The notes beneath the pieces were generated by a model, which was not told where the DNA came from, did no database searches, and worked only from the letters and a program-made list of their open reading frames with translations. From Begonia masoniana (taxonomy: Eukaryota > Streptophyta > Magnoliopsida > Cucurbitales > Begoniaceae): a DNA stretch of 64,000 bases. Shown one piece after another: positions 46,301 through 56,900 of this stretch. Both the position numbers and the translations under genes were made by a program. Positions within the stretch are counted from its first letter, which is position 1. Every line of letters starts with the position of its first letter. Where the stretch lies: contig CM039509.1 of the NCBI GenBank assembly GCA_022432975.1, positions 1,667,982-1,731,981 of the forward strand. The letters are read 5' to 3'.

Positions 46301-47728
46301 GACCCAGGCATCTGGTCGCACAAGTTGATGCACGTCAAAGAAGGTTACTCAGCCACTTAACTCGTGGTTGAGTGAATGATCAACTTGCTGCCTGGTGGTT
46401 CCGTCAACTTGACTGGATGATTCTTCTACTCCGGGAGAATTGATGAGGACATCATCGACGTTTTTATTATTTATGTGATTTTATTATTTATTCCAATTAT
46501 TGTTATTTTTCGTGTTTTAGGGTTATTATGGGCCCGTTAGGGTTAGCCCAAGTTTAGTCTATTTAAACGCTTTTATTGTAATGTGTTTAGTAGTTGATAA
46601 TTATTGAATGAAATGGTTTCTTGAAACCCTATTTTCCAATCCCCTAATCTCTCTCGAGCTTCTCCTCTTCCTTTCTCCTTTCTTCTTGGCTATAATTCTT
46701 TTTCTCTTCCCCCCTCTACTTCGGCTATATTTTTCATTCTAATTCCGCTGCCTGCATCAGTATATTTTACTGTGCGATGCATTGAAGGAGCAATATGATT
46801 TGATGTTCTAGTTGTGCTAGAATGTTATAAGGGTCTATTATCGTTGTATAACATGATCAAAGCAGGCGATCCAGAAATGTAATTTATATATTATCGCTTA
46901 ATCTAACTTAAAATTTAAAACACTTGTGTGAGACCATTACTAACTAGACTTACATGTGAGGATGGAATTAAGAAATGATATGAAACCAACAACCTAATAT
47001 GTGGGATTGGATGTAATTTAACAATGGTGATAATTATTTTTCTCAAAGTGGTGTTTGATTTTGAAGTATATGAGCCATTTAATATTCTAATTCTTGTAAC
47101 TATTATTCTTTATTCAGACAAGTTTATTTTACATTATCGTTTAACTTGTATGAAATATATAATTATGCAGGCTAGAGATCTCCCAAAAATTGTTCAAGCT
47201 GCATATCAATTAATTCCCTATTTTATTTTTAGTGCCCAAGAAGGTAATTCTTTTATGGTGCTAACTAATCTGATTTACCTCCTGAAAATATATTGTTGTA
47301 TCGTAAGTTGGTCCTCGATCCAAATCTGATTTGGCTGTACACGCACTGGAATCATTGAAGGAGTAATAAATTTGTGCTCAGTCTATTGTTGGTTCATGTA
47401 AACCTTTAAGAAAATGTAAATTAAGAGGACAGAGCTGACGACCTCTTGGTTCACCAATCATGCAGGTTCGAGGAGCACTCTTTTTGCAGCCACTGATCCT
47501 CAGGTCACAGAATACTGTGAATTGTTAAAAGCAGATAAGTGGCCTGTTTGTGCCTTTCTAACTCAAGATTGTCGTCCTACTAATTCCTCAGAAGAATCAC
47601 ACAATGTTGAGACTTCTGATCAAGTATGGGAAAAGACACTAGAAATGCTTGGGCTGCCTTCAGATGCCGTCGAAAAACTTATAGAAGGAGAGGAAGTCGC
47701 ATGCCGTTATGGAGCCAAACATCGCTAA
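43367..47728 (+). CDS. FEY: FEY (FOREVER YOUNG)-like short-chain dehydrogenase/reductase, 3' part only
   Basis: Four joined exons (43367-43468, 44335-44427, 47171-47243, 47466-47728) keep frame and encode 176 residues. The protein starts inside at MHYVGFVDTDDMNFVSG, has the SDR active-site pattern YxxxK (GYSSSKLAQ), then VVCVSPGVVHTNV, ARDLPKIVQAAY, and ends VEKLIEGEEVACRYGAKHR. This matches the C-terminal half of plant FEY, a Rossmann-fold reductase-like protein linked in Arabidopsis to leaf and meristem development. The NAD(P)-binding N-terminus (Gly-rich motif, NNAG, NVNS) is missing: no matching exon is seen between the gap at 41861 and 43367. The intron 44428-47170 is swollen by a 2.16-kb retrotransposon in the same direction. 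The gene may be truncated, or its 5' exons may be lost in the gap. Confidence 0.9.
44986..45125. repeat. Eight short tandem repeats in the retroelement leader
   Basis: The 17-19-bp unit ACTGTTCATCGCCGG plus two to four variable bases is repeated eight times, between the PBS and the long ORF. Confidence 0.9.
45281..46360 (+). CDS. Fusion ORF: gypsy Gag N-terminus, class XI myosin IQ-like segment, chromodomain-like C-terminus
   Basis: From the ATG at 45281 the ORF has 359 codons. Residues about 25-115 read LLPIFSGHSDGFDIFDWLER and LLASWSFDGYAKSWWDKL, the start of plant Ty3/gypsy Gag. Residues 181-227 read EQLRKEAAVLRIQKHFRQYR, TRKSYLSLRSSAITLQT and a final MMARDF, very close to the neck of plant class XI myosins as I remember it (EQLRREAAALKIQKNFR-type). 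One IQ motif is complete (IQKHFRQYRTR, Gly replaced by Gln) and a second is partial. Residues about 228-322 read FNVDDLVAYK, then EAILGEQIVFTHEGKVQHF and DCMWIYKETLQHLDPDL, resembling the post-integrase linker and chromodomain of gypsy elements. No zinc knuckle or enzyme domain is present. The frame is intact, so a protein may still be made. What it does is unknown. Confidence 0.85.
   Translation: MRIRSGAQNNHYPEDNWQRTSIDHFDKVKPYTILLPIFSGHSDGFDIFDWLERVEVLFERDDYSERRKILLASWSFDGYAKSWWDKLTRKKKLDGKGEIRTWELMKCLIQNEFSSRHYKRRHDSRQVSGSQNTWKSPPSLAHARNEFVEESEKKDKLEQLGLKIQQDLERIIETWREFTDEQLRKEAAVLRIQKHFRQYRTRKSYLSLRSSAITLQTRLSTMMARDFNVDDLVAYKCHFTPYVDHFLPQSIDFASTNTVCLTCPITTHEDKIEAILGEQIVFTHEGKVQHFLVCWMDRQNSDCMWIYKETLQHLDPDLFEFSHSHMDISLSDSRPVRKIFDPGIWSHKLMHVKEGYSAT
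46765..47170 (+). other. FEY intron DNA right of the retrotransposon
   Basis: AT-rich intron sequence with no open frame of interest, ending in the acceptor AATTATGCAG before the 47171 exon. Confidence 0.6.
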
Positions 47729-48512
47729 TCAATCAGTTATGACAACAGTGTAAGTGCTGGTGCAAAATAACATACTCCTCGCCTTGTTTTTTGGGTTGAT
47801 TAGGTGGAAGAAAACATGACCCAAAATTCGGTAAATTAATAGCAAATGGAAAAGCAGTCTTTATTGGAATTTTCATGATGGGTACGTCCTCGAGCAAATT
47901 GTTGAAATACTGTAAAATTTTCTTTGTTGGAAATTAAAAAAAAAAAAAGAATGAGGGAAGCATATTTGGTTAGATTTGCTTTTGAGAACTTAGACTAGAA
48001 CCCAAGAGTGGGAGCTCATAACGTGCGTTTAATGGCGTCTGCTCACCTGTTATGTACCAACTCATTGACAGTGTTGGAATTTTATTTTCCACTTTTTTTA
48101 TATTTCTTTTGCTGCATACAATTTTGAAGCAAAGGCTTTTAAATGTTTGCCATTGTTCAGCTGGTTTTACTCTATCGCTGCTAAACAGGGAGGAATATAA
48201 TTTTTGTTGACAAGTGAAAAGGAATTACAGGAGATAAGATGAGTGGGTATCCAAGCTTCTTGTGCTTAGCAATCTTTTATGTTACCAAGCAAAATGCAGA
48301 TTAGGGTTCTTCAACAAGAGTTTGTCTATCTTTTCAACTACTAATCTTGCGTTATGATTTTGGGAGAGTGCTTGTTTGTGGTTGATTGTCAAAATGCTAA
48401 TATAATCTAAAGCTTGTAATTGTAGGTTTATATTGAAGCCAATTAAAAGATCATCAAACATACCCCGAGAACGCCTCGCAATACAGTTTAAAAAGGAGAT
48501 AACCTTGTTATA
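47729..48512. other. FEY 3' UTR and convergent intergenic region
   Basis: Between the FEY stop and the UPF0415 stop on the other strand. It holds the likely 3' UTRs of both genes. No clear AATAAA was assigned. Confidence 0.5.
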
Positions 48513-50634
48513 TTAATCGCCAGTTAAAGCTCTCGGCCTATGCTCGATCGTAAAAAGCGACATTCCAGTCTGCGAAATTGCTCGGACAAATGCCATGTTA
48601 GCAGTTAAAGTCGGAGCATGCCAACGGTCACCGGTGCCAAAAACTATCTTGTTCTTCAGGGCTAGCTTTCTCGTGGTGGGAAGAGACATTATTCGCTCGG
48701 AGGGAAGATCGGGCACGACGCTGTTCCAATTTCATGTTGTCTGTTAGAGCTTGAAATTACAAAAATCTATTTGAAGAGCTGTGAACTATATCAATGCAAG
48801 ATGAGTCAATTGCAGAAAACAACTAAATTAAAATAGATAGACGATAACAGATAATGACTATCATTACTTCCAAACTATTCGACTTCTCCATTGTTACGTG
48901 CATTCTCTACTCCTGTGTCTCTTTTCTTTTACGATAAGCGAACTTCACCTGGAAGTCTATCACAAAACGTACGAGGATTGATAGAAACAGCATAATTTAC
49001 GTGACGAGTCCTATTTTATGTTCCACGCAACACATCCAAATTCTTAGAGAAAAGGAAAACTTACAATAAGCAATCTAGTAACTGATTGGCTCTCAATCTT
49101 TCATTGAATCCTCCACACATTGAAATTAACTCCTTAAACTCTGAACAAACACTTTCACATATTATGCCTCTCTTTCCACATATCACACTGCTCATTTCTG
49201 TAAGAATAGGCTTCTCCTGTTCCGACATCACCTGACGAACAATTCAAACTTGTGTAAGATATGATCATTAAGTTAATATTAGCATACAAACATTTACAAT
49301 TATATCAAAATATCTTTATGATCTCACTAAAGTTCCCTTTGAAGAAAAATCCAGACTTAGCAGAAAAATCCAGATATATTCTACTTGATTAGAAAACATG
49401 TCTATTTGTACTGGCATGAATGAAAAATCTAAAGTCTCAAACATAAAGCAGTAGAAAAAATACGAAATCAACTCACTTGTCCAATCACAAAATCATAGTT
49501 CCCTTTGAATCGTTGTCTCAGTTCGTTCTCAGGAGCAGCTAAAAGTTTCGCAGTGCAACCATTACTGATCCCTGATACAACCGCAATCAAGGCTGTGGTG
49601 TCAAAGTTTATTAGATCATCATCTCCGATGAAATTCACCGCATTTTTGAATTCCGCGTCTTCCAAATCTGATTTCCATGATTTCAATCTTGATATGATAG
49701 AGTAGAAAGAATCACCAAAGTCTTTTTCGATTTGCTTTTGGAAAATCTCTGGTCTATCATCATCAGTATACGATGCTTTGACATCGAATGGAAGACTCGA
49801 AACCACATCCTCAATATTGTTACTATTAAGCACTATTTCGAGAACACACGCTTTGCCAAAATTTCTTGCAAGCACACAAACCCACTTCCTCTTCCAAATT
49901 ATCAGAAAAATTGATATCAAACCCTGAAAACCCCAATTGCAATTCAGAGGCATTGAATTCAGCTTGAAGTCTCTCTAAAATAAAGTTACTAATTCCATTA
50001 GAAAAGAAGAGGATGATCGAACGAGGCTTCAAAGTCTCTGACGATCGAGCTGTGCTGAGTATTTCATCAATTCGACATTTCAAGCCCTTGGATTTGTCAT
50101 TTTTATACAAAGAAATGTATTTGGGTTTCCTATCTGATACAATAACCCATACTGGATTCCTATTAAGAGTACAAATTATATCAACAGAAGCGCCCTTCCC
50201 TGAAGAAGAACGGTTTTTCTTTGAGCGCTCACTTGAAATAGGAACCGGTTTACAAACTCGAGAGACTCCAGTGATAAAAGGTTGTTGCAGAACGTACAGA
50301 ACAGCCTCTAGGTGGCCGATGTTAAAGCTACCATTAATAAAAAAAATTAAAGTTCTATCAAACCCTGGAAAAGATAAACATGAACAAGTGTTTGAGAAAA
50401 TTGTTTCTTTGAGAACAGAGAATCCATCGGAGTTTCTTACCTGAGTGGAGAAGAAGAGGAGGAGCAGCGGGAGAGAAAATTAAGCTCGGAAAGGGCCAAT
50501 TTGAGAAGGGTTCTCCTGCTCGAATCGTTGATAATGGCGGATGAAGAAGAAAGATTTTCGATTTGGAGAATCAAACCCCTGCATCTCTGTTTTGCTGATT
50601 CTACTGCTGCTGATCTTCCCAATCCCTCACTCAT
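48513..50634 (-). CDS. UPF0415/DUF1308 family protein (C7orf25 homologue), one-base frameshift in exon 2
   Basis: Exons 50634-50441, 50327-49477, 49231-49065 and 48720-48513 have GT-AG borders and phases that agree, apart from one extra base. Landmarks are MSEGLGRSAAVESAKQRCRG, NIGHLEAVLYVLQQPFITGV, DTTALIAVVSGISNG, RFKGNYDFVIGQ, and the end MSLPTTRKLALKNKIVFGTG then ANMAFVRAISQTGMSLFTIE with HRPRALTGD. This is the conserved DUF1308 family found in plants and animals, whose role is not settled. At about 49881-49886 the frame shifts: NLEEEVGLCA is read where the family pattern continues in another frame as WVCVLARNFGKACVLEI. Removing one base would give 472 residues. A young null allele or a sequencing indel are both possible; the rest looks well kept. 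The acceptor of exon 2 is chosen because the earlier AG would give a stop at once. Confidence 0.88.
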
Positions 50635-50759
50635 CCTGTCTCTCCCTCTCCAATTCTGAGTTTTTGAATTCTACATTTTCTTAAAAACTTTTGAAATTTG
50701 ACATTTTTACTAAAATAAGTTACAAAATGTCAATCATGCAATATGTTTTTTTAATAATA
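50635..50759 (-). promoter_or_regulatory. Short upstream region of the UPF0415 gene
   Basis: Only 125 bp separate the UPF0415 start codon from the foldback element, so its 5' leader or core promoter must lie here or inside the transposon. No TATA box is evident. Confidence 0.35.
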
Positions 50760-51608
50760 GGGTAATTATCCATTTGAATCTTGTACTATGCACTTTATTT
50801 CAGTTAGCCACCTGTACTAAAAAAACCGACAAACCAAACCCTGTACTTTGATTCTGTTATCAGTTTCGACCTTCCATCAATAATTTCGTTAAACCCTAAT
50901 TTAAAAAATTACCAAACGATATTGGATTAATTTGAAATTTTTACTACATGTTCACTACTTAATGAGAAGATAATCTTGAAAAGTTCGTGATTTTTTAACA
51001 TATGTACGATTTATTGTAATTTTATTTTAATATTTTATAAAAATATTTTAATAAATCATACAAAATTTAGAAAATCACAAAAAATTTTCTATTATTTACT
51101 CATGGTGTGGTGAATATGTTGAAAAGTTTGTAAATAAATTCAATATCGTTTGGTATTTTTTAAAAATTAATTTTTAAAGTAAAGAAGAAACTGAGATTAA
51201 TTTTAAACAAATACCAAAATATATTGAATTTATTTGAAAACTTTTCAATATATTTACCACATCATAGGTAGATAATAGAAAAAGTTTTGTGATTTTCTAA
51301 AATTTTTATGATTTATTAAAATATTTTTATAAAATATTAAAATAAAATTATAATAAATCGTACATATCTTAAAAAATCACGAAAATTTACAGATTATCTT
51401 TTCATTAAGTAGTGAACATGTAGTAAAAATTTCAAGTTAATCCAATATTGTTTGGTGATCTTTTAAATGAGCGTTTAGCGAAATTGTTGATGGAAGGTCG
51501 AAACTGATAACAGAATCAAAGTATAGGGTTTGGTTTACCGGTTTTTTTTAGTACAGAAGACTAACTGAAATAAAGTGCATAGTACAAGGTTCAAATCGAT
51601 AATTACCT
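50760..51608. mobile_element. Foldback Mutator-like element, almost entirely palindromic (849 bp)
   Basis: Perfect 9-bp duplications TTAATAATA (50751-50759 and 51609-51617) flank an element whose arms of about 400 bp are reverse complements (GGTAATTATCCATTTGAATC at one end, its mate at the other), meeting around 51175-51190. The outer arm shares CTGTACTAAAAAAACCGACA and the CTTGTACTATGCACTTTATTTC pattern with the element at 21543-22554, so they are one family. It has no coding capacity. Its transcript would fold into a long hairpin. Confidence 0.88.
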
Positions 51609-51617
51609 TTAATAATA

Positions 51618-51939
51618 CTATGAAACTTGCCAACATCCCAGTGTGTCCGAACCGACCTGAATCGAATCGAGATAAAGAGTTTGGTTTGGTGGGGATCTAT
51701 TTTTCAAGGTGTTCAATTCGTACGCAGATATTATATAATTTGACAAGTCGATTCATAATTCAAAATGTGAAACGAATAATTTTCACGAAGATGAACATTT
51801 TTTACACAGTCAACTATCTGATTATTCCTGGGTTCGTCTTTGATCGACCACAAGCTAAAATAGTTGATTGTTCTACTTTCGAAATAAACTTTTCGGATTA
51901 GTGTCGGTGTTAAACATAGGTTTACGAAAAACCCCTAGG
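51618..51939. other. Intergenic between foldback element and RING gene
   Basis: Likely holds the 3' UTR of the RING-H2 gene. The plus-strand open frame here (51575-51901) overlaps the transposon end and has no homology. Confidence 0.4.
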
Positions 51940-52386
51940 TCAAACTTGTTCAATTGGAGAATTAGTTGGACATGGAGTGAAAACTAGTAGCTTGAACACA
52001 TACGCTGAGACGACATCGCGGCGACATATTGGGCAGGAACGACTTGTCGACGTCCACTTCATTAAACACTTGGCATGAAAAACATGCTCGCAGATTGACA
52101 AAGCAGCAACCTCTCTTCCACTTCCTTCCATTAATCCCTCCAAGCAAATCGCACAATCCTCTTCTCTGAAACACTCGCCGGCGATATCGCCGCAGTGCAG
52201 ATAATACGGGTGTGGATTTACGTCGATTTCCAGCGACGGTGGCGATTCCAGAAAAGCGCCAACCACTCTCATCGCTGCTAAAATCAGAAAGTAGAGACTT
52301 ACGAGGAGGACGGCGGCGGCGACAAAAACTGAGATGAGCATACAGACGAACTCGATCGCCAGAATTGAAACAAGAACAACGCCCAT
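51940..52386 (-). CDS. RING-H2 finger protein with N-terminal membrane segment (ATL-like E3 ligase)
   Basis: A single-exon gene of 148 residues. Residues about 4-38 are strongly hydrophobic (VLVSILAIEFVCMLISVFVA...), a likely membrane anchor. A C3H2C3 RING follows: C78 and C81 (CAIC), C99, H101, H104, C107 (CEHVFHAKC), C118 and C121 (CPIC), with the usual tryptophan at 111. Small proteins with this order are typical ATL-type ubiquitin E3 ligases that recruit an E2 at cellular membranes. The ATL GLD motif is not obvious, so ATL-like is the safest name. The tail after the RING is short. The start is the first ATG and gives the complete membrane segment. Confidence 0.88.
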   Translation of the reverse strand: MGVVLVSILAIEFVCMLISVFVAAAVLLVSLYFLILAAMRVVGAFLESPPSLEIDVNPHPYYLHCGDIAGECFREEDCAICLEGLMEGSGREVAALSICEHVFHAKCLMKWTSTSRSCPICRRDVVSAYVFKLLVFTPCPTNSPIEQV

Positions 52387-53973
52387 TGCTGTCGGAGCTG
52401 ACTTGGAGAGAGCTCTGGGTTTCAGGCTTGTCTCCTCTTCTCTTTACTGCAGACGTGCTTTCCTGTTAATGAAGAATAAATTTGGAAAGAAAGAAGATTA
52501 ATTAGCTTAATCACTTTGTAATTAATTGTAGATTCACTTTCTTAATTTGACATGAAAATCTAACAAAGTCAAATATGGAAATATGGATCAAATCAAAGTA
52601 AACATCTACAGTCCATACCCTTGAATACTTAGTTTTGTTTTTAATATGATTGCTAGTGTAGAAATTGTTGCGGCTCAAATCATTGTTCATGGCTTCGTGG
52701 TTCTTTTGGGTTGGTTACATTATTCAATCTAGTAAAACAATTTCGACCTATTGCAAGAGAATTACCCGATATCCAATCCGACTCTCTTTGTTTTCTAAGT
52801 TGAGAGAAGACGGTGAATAGAAGTAACTTATGAGTTAGAGATTTATTTTGACACATCGTCAAATTAAAGCTTAAACAATTAGTCTTTATGCATTAAAATG
52901 TCGTATTCGTCTCAACAATCTGATCCCTTTTATTACCCATCATGTGTGTGGAGTCAGATCCTCCTAATACAATATTCACTTCTCTCGAGCAATGTGAGAT
53001 TGTGCAGCTCTCCTGGTAAGAGTTGGACCTCACAATTATCATAATTTTTTTTGTCGTTCTTTCCTTCACAGTATGGGTTGCACAATCTTCCTCCATTGGG
53101 CCATGTTGTCCCTGTCGGCAATCTTTCTAACTGCCCTTTGTGAAGTCTCGATTTTATCGATAGGCTCGGAGGAATTGCGTTACAACTAGATATGAACGTC
53201 AAACTTTGAAACGTAGCGTCCGATGGGAGGCTAATGTACGAGCCAAATGTTTGGGATTGTGTTTTTTGTTTTTTACCATAGGTTTTTTGATCATCATCAT
53301 ATAGGTTGTTTTAGTTGATTTGACTTGCACTAGTGAAAAATCTCTCTAAGCTACGACAAGTCTAAGTAGCCATAGTAAGACTTGGAAAAAACAGTATTTC
53401 TAATCCCTCCTCTCAAAAGACCTCAGCAAATGTGAACTAATACCGCATTTTTCATTTAATGAAATATTTTTACCTGATTTCAAACACTTTCGATAATTTT
53501 TAATCCGAATTTAAACTCTATGGCAACCAGAGTAAAGATCGACAAAGTTCTAAATTGCCAGAGGAATTATTGATCGGGTTAAAAACTTTATCCAATGAAA
53601 AAGATAATATGGGCTGAAGCTTACAAATAAATTAACGACAAAATTCAAATCGCCAACGGATGTTTGTCACCCAAGACCAATTTTAAGCTTCTATCTCAAA
53701 CAAAGGGAGTTTACAAATTGTTCAGATGAAACAAAAAAAAACAAGAACAAACTCCTCTATCAGCATATGCAGTGGTTTCATTTTGATATACAATCCTCTT
53801 GAAGAAGGGTAAAAAAAAATTCAGGAAAGAATAGAGAAGAAGAGATGGCTACATGAGCTAGTGAAGAACACAACAAAACAGAACAAACATACCATGTGAT
53901 TGTGTGTTTTGGAGAAGTTCCAGTTCCTGTTCCTGTTCCTGTGAGATCTTTAAGAATTTTCATACATTTTGCC
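52387..53973. other. Intergenic with a possible LRR-gene relic
   Basis: Mostly featureless. Plus-strand 53070-53190 reads NLPPLGHVVPVGNLSNCPL, reminiscent of the PPLGxLPxLxxL pattern of plant NBS-LRR proteins, but the match is short and soon broken by stops. No intact gene is seen. Confidence 0.35.
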
Positions 53974-56900
53974 TCATTTTTTGTCTGTGTTTAGATTCTC
54001 CTCATTCCATGAGAGGTGAACTGAAGGAAGCTGGTACTCGTCCGGTCTCAAGGCCAAGGCGAAATCCGGTAGCGTCGGTGCAGTCTCCATGATTCTTCAG
54101 ACAAAGAATTGGAAAACATCTCATCAAAATCGTTACAAAATAACGAAATATAACTCGATTTTCAAGAAGACTTACCTTTCGTGAGAGTAGAGATCGCGGT
54201 TTATTCGCACTTTGCTAGACGTATCTTTTGGAATTTTCTCGGAGAGGTATTTCATGGTTCCCCAAAGAGGTGGATTTCTGCAACCCATAAAAAAGGAATG
54301 AGGGAAGCCATGGCAGGACTATAGCAACAGCTTGAGCAAGTATTTTTGGACTAAAGACTGATTAATCCAAATCCATTTCTACAATAACTCTCAAAACTTT
54401 TGAATATGACTCGAAACAAGCTGCAGAAAGCATGAGAACAAGACATTTTTTTAGAGATTCAAGCAAGACCAAGGCGGATAAACCGGTTTCCACATGTTTT
54501 AGCACCAAAGAACATAACTTGAAGAAAGACCTGACATGAAAATTAAGGCATGAATGTTCATAAACAATCTAGAAACAAGAGAGATTATGATAGATTACCT
54601 AGAAAGAGGAGGAGCTGCATGAAATGCTTCACCTAGTCCTTTTACTTTCTTTGAAATACTCGTCTGCAGCTTGCAAAGCAGCTACAGCCATTCCATGGGA
54701 CTTCTCGGTATTTCCCTCGTCGAGTATCAAACCATGATAATAATAAGCCGCAGCCTGGTTATACACGTAAACAAAAAACTTGTCAATACACTCAAATAAA
54801 TTTGTTCAAGGTTCTGCAGTTTGTCAGGAGAGAACAAAATTCAAAATCTTACCAGTTTGTAGCGACTACAAAAAAACATTACCGCAATTGAAAGACTTCG
54901 AATCATATATTTGAACAGAGACAACATCGACCGAGAGAGAAAACTCTACACTATCCTACTTTTAAATAATGGTTACACTCTCGGTGCGGAACAACTACAT
55001 GCATAATATAGACTGGCTGATTTAGTAGAGACAATCTCACAATCGTTAATAGAATTAAGAGCATAGCAGTTATGTGTCAATTACATATAATAAGCACCAA
55101 GGGATCAACTCACTTTTACTCTTTGGCAAGCTTAGACGACATCATAACCTTCCCAAAATTGAATCCTTAAAAATCAAAGCAAAACTTTATAAAATCCATA
55201 TCCAACTCATGCATTGAGAGCTTTCAATCAACTAATTCAACTCATACCTTCCAATATAATTATACATTTTGTTTTGTACATTTATCATTCAAAAAAGAAA
55301 GAAATGTACATTGAGAAATAAATTAAGAGGGTAGTTTAAATATATATATTAGGTTAGTTTATTATAAATAGAAGATGGGGAGTAAGATAGATTATTATGA
55401 ATATTGTTTACAGCAAGGTCGTCCATAGTAGTCTCATTTCCGAGTGAGTAATTCGTGGCGTTTTTCAAGCTGGTGTTTCGGCGGACATGTGTTTTATTTT
55501 TCGTTTTGTGTGTTGTTTTACTCGTGTACTGTTCATTGTTATACCATCCACAAGTGAATTCAAATGAGATTTCATTGTATGATTGAGATCTTAAATGAAG
55601 AGGAGAATGCTAAATCGAGTAATTCTTTTATATTTATATAGAAATGGGACATAATTCACATGAGCCGGTTTTGATTGGGCTGTTTTAATGGTAGTCTTGA
55701 ATCTAATGAAGAGGAAACATGCTATAAGTATTGATGAGGCAAATACCCAATATTTTGGTTTAAATGCTCAATGCATAGCGGGCTATATATACCCATTATA
55801 CGTATTGTTAGGCACCCGGGAGCAGGCCCCCTCCCGGGTCGTGACACGTATACTAATAATTATATTTCAAAAAGTGAATTTGAGATCTTGTGATCTAAAT
55901 GGAAAGGTTATTGAGATAACACTCAACAGAAAACATCTGATAAGCAAGTGAGAAGTAAAACTCGAGATACCTTTGCTTCGACATATTTCCACTTCACAAA
56001 GAGCAGATGCTTTTCTCCCCAACCATTTGTTAGTGTTAGGTTTGTAATGTTGTCTTGAGCCTGTAAACCAATCCAACAAAGCAGTGATTTTGTATTTTCC
56101 TTTTTCCGAATAGGTAATAAACATTGCAATTGACATGCATCACTCTTACTGCAATCAACATCAAAATAACAGCTTGAGGTAGATATGTCAAAACACACAG
56201 CACAGAGAAAAGAATCACATATGTTTATCACTCATCTTCAAGTGACCTTTATCAGGCTTACAAATAAAGGCAGTTTGAAATTCACATGTGAAAAACTGGG
56301 TTATCATTCTTCTTTGACATGAAACAAATTAGAATATAATAGCTGGATAATACATTTTACTGCTACAAGGGTCGAAGTTGCAGATGTTACAAAGTATAAA
56401 CGTTAAAAAGATGGCTAACCAGCAGAACTAATTACTATCAGAGATGAACAGATTCAATCGAAAAGGACGATTTCTACAAATCTGTCAAACATATTGAAGA
56501 TTTTTAGGATGCTATGTCTGTTCACAGGGCATCAATAAAATTAGTCATTCTAGAGCATCAATACCTGCTGCCAATACTTGACCATCTCACATGCAAGCCT
56601 TCGCTTCACTGCAAGAGTTGCTTTTGTACTATCAATTGCCATTCCAAGCTGAATATCGACTCCCTAAATCCCACAACGGAAAAATGGAGTTAAGAAACAC
56701 ATAAAAGGTTCAATTTTACATCAAAATAGGCGTATAAGTGGCACCAAGCTAAGTCCCCAGGGGGAACTAAAAAAACTTGTAGCACATAAGGTTTTCAGGA
56801 AATAATATGTCGAACCGTAAACATTTGCAAGTGTGTTCTTCAAATGTGGCCTCTTTTTTAGAACATGACAAATTTTGTAATGCCTTGAACACCCTACTTC

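Larger units (their letters stand above)
44596..46759 (+). mobile_element. Young non-autonomous LTR retrotransposon carrying a myosin-like segment, in a FEY intron
   Basis: The LTRs 44596-44914 and 46441-46759 are each 319 bp, begin TGATGAGGACATCATCG and end CTGCCTGCATCA, and differ at one base by my reading (G/A near 44751 and 46596). Perfect GTATA duplications flank the element (44591-44595 and 46760-46764). A canonical PBS, TGGTATCAGAGCA (44918-44930), follows the 5' LTR. A short purine-rich CCGGGAGAAT precedes the 3' LTR. The interior is only 1,526 bp and has one long ORF, with no protease, RT, RNase H or integrase. It must move with enzymes supplied by another element. The near-identity of the LTRs implies a recent insertion. 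Confidence 0.95.

Noticed and set aside
46131..46328. 65-codon frame inside the retroelement ORF
   Set aside because: It is an alternative frame of the chromodomain-like coding region.
50013..50444. Plus-strand 143-codon frame
   Set aside because: It is the antisense shadow of UPF0415 exon 2 and its upstream intron.
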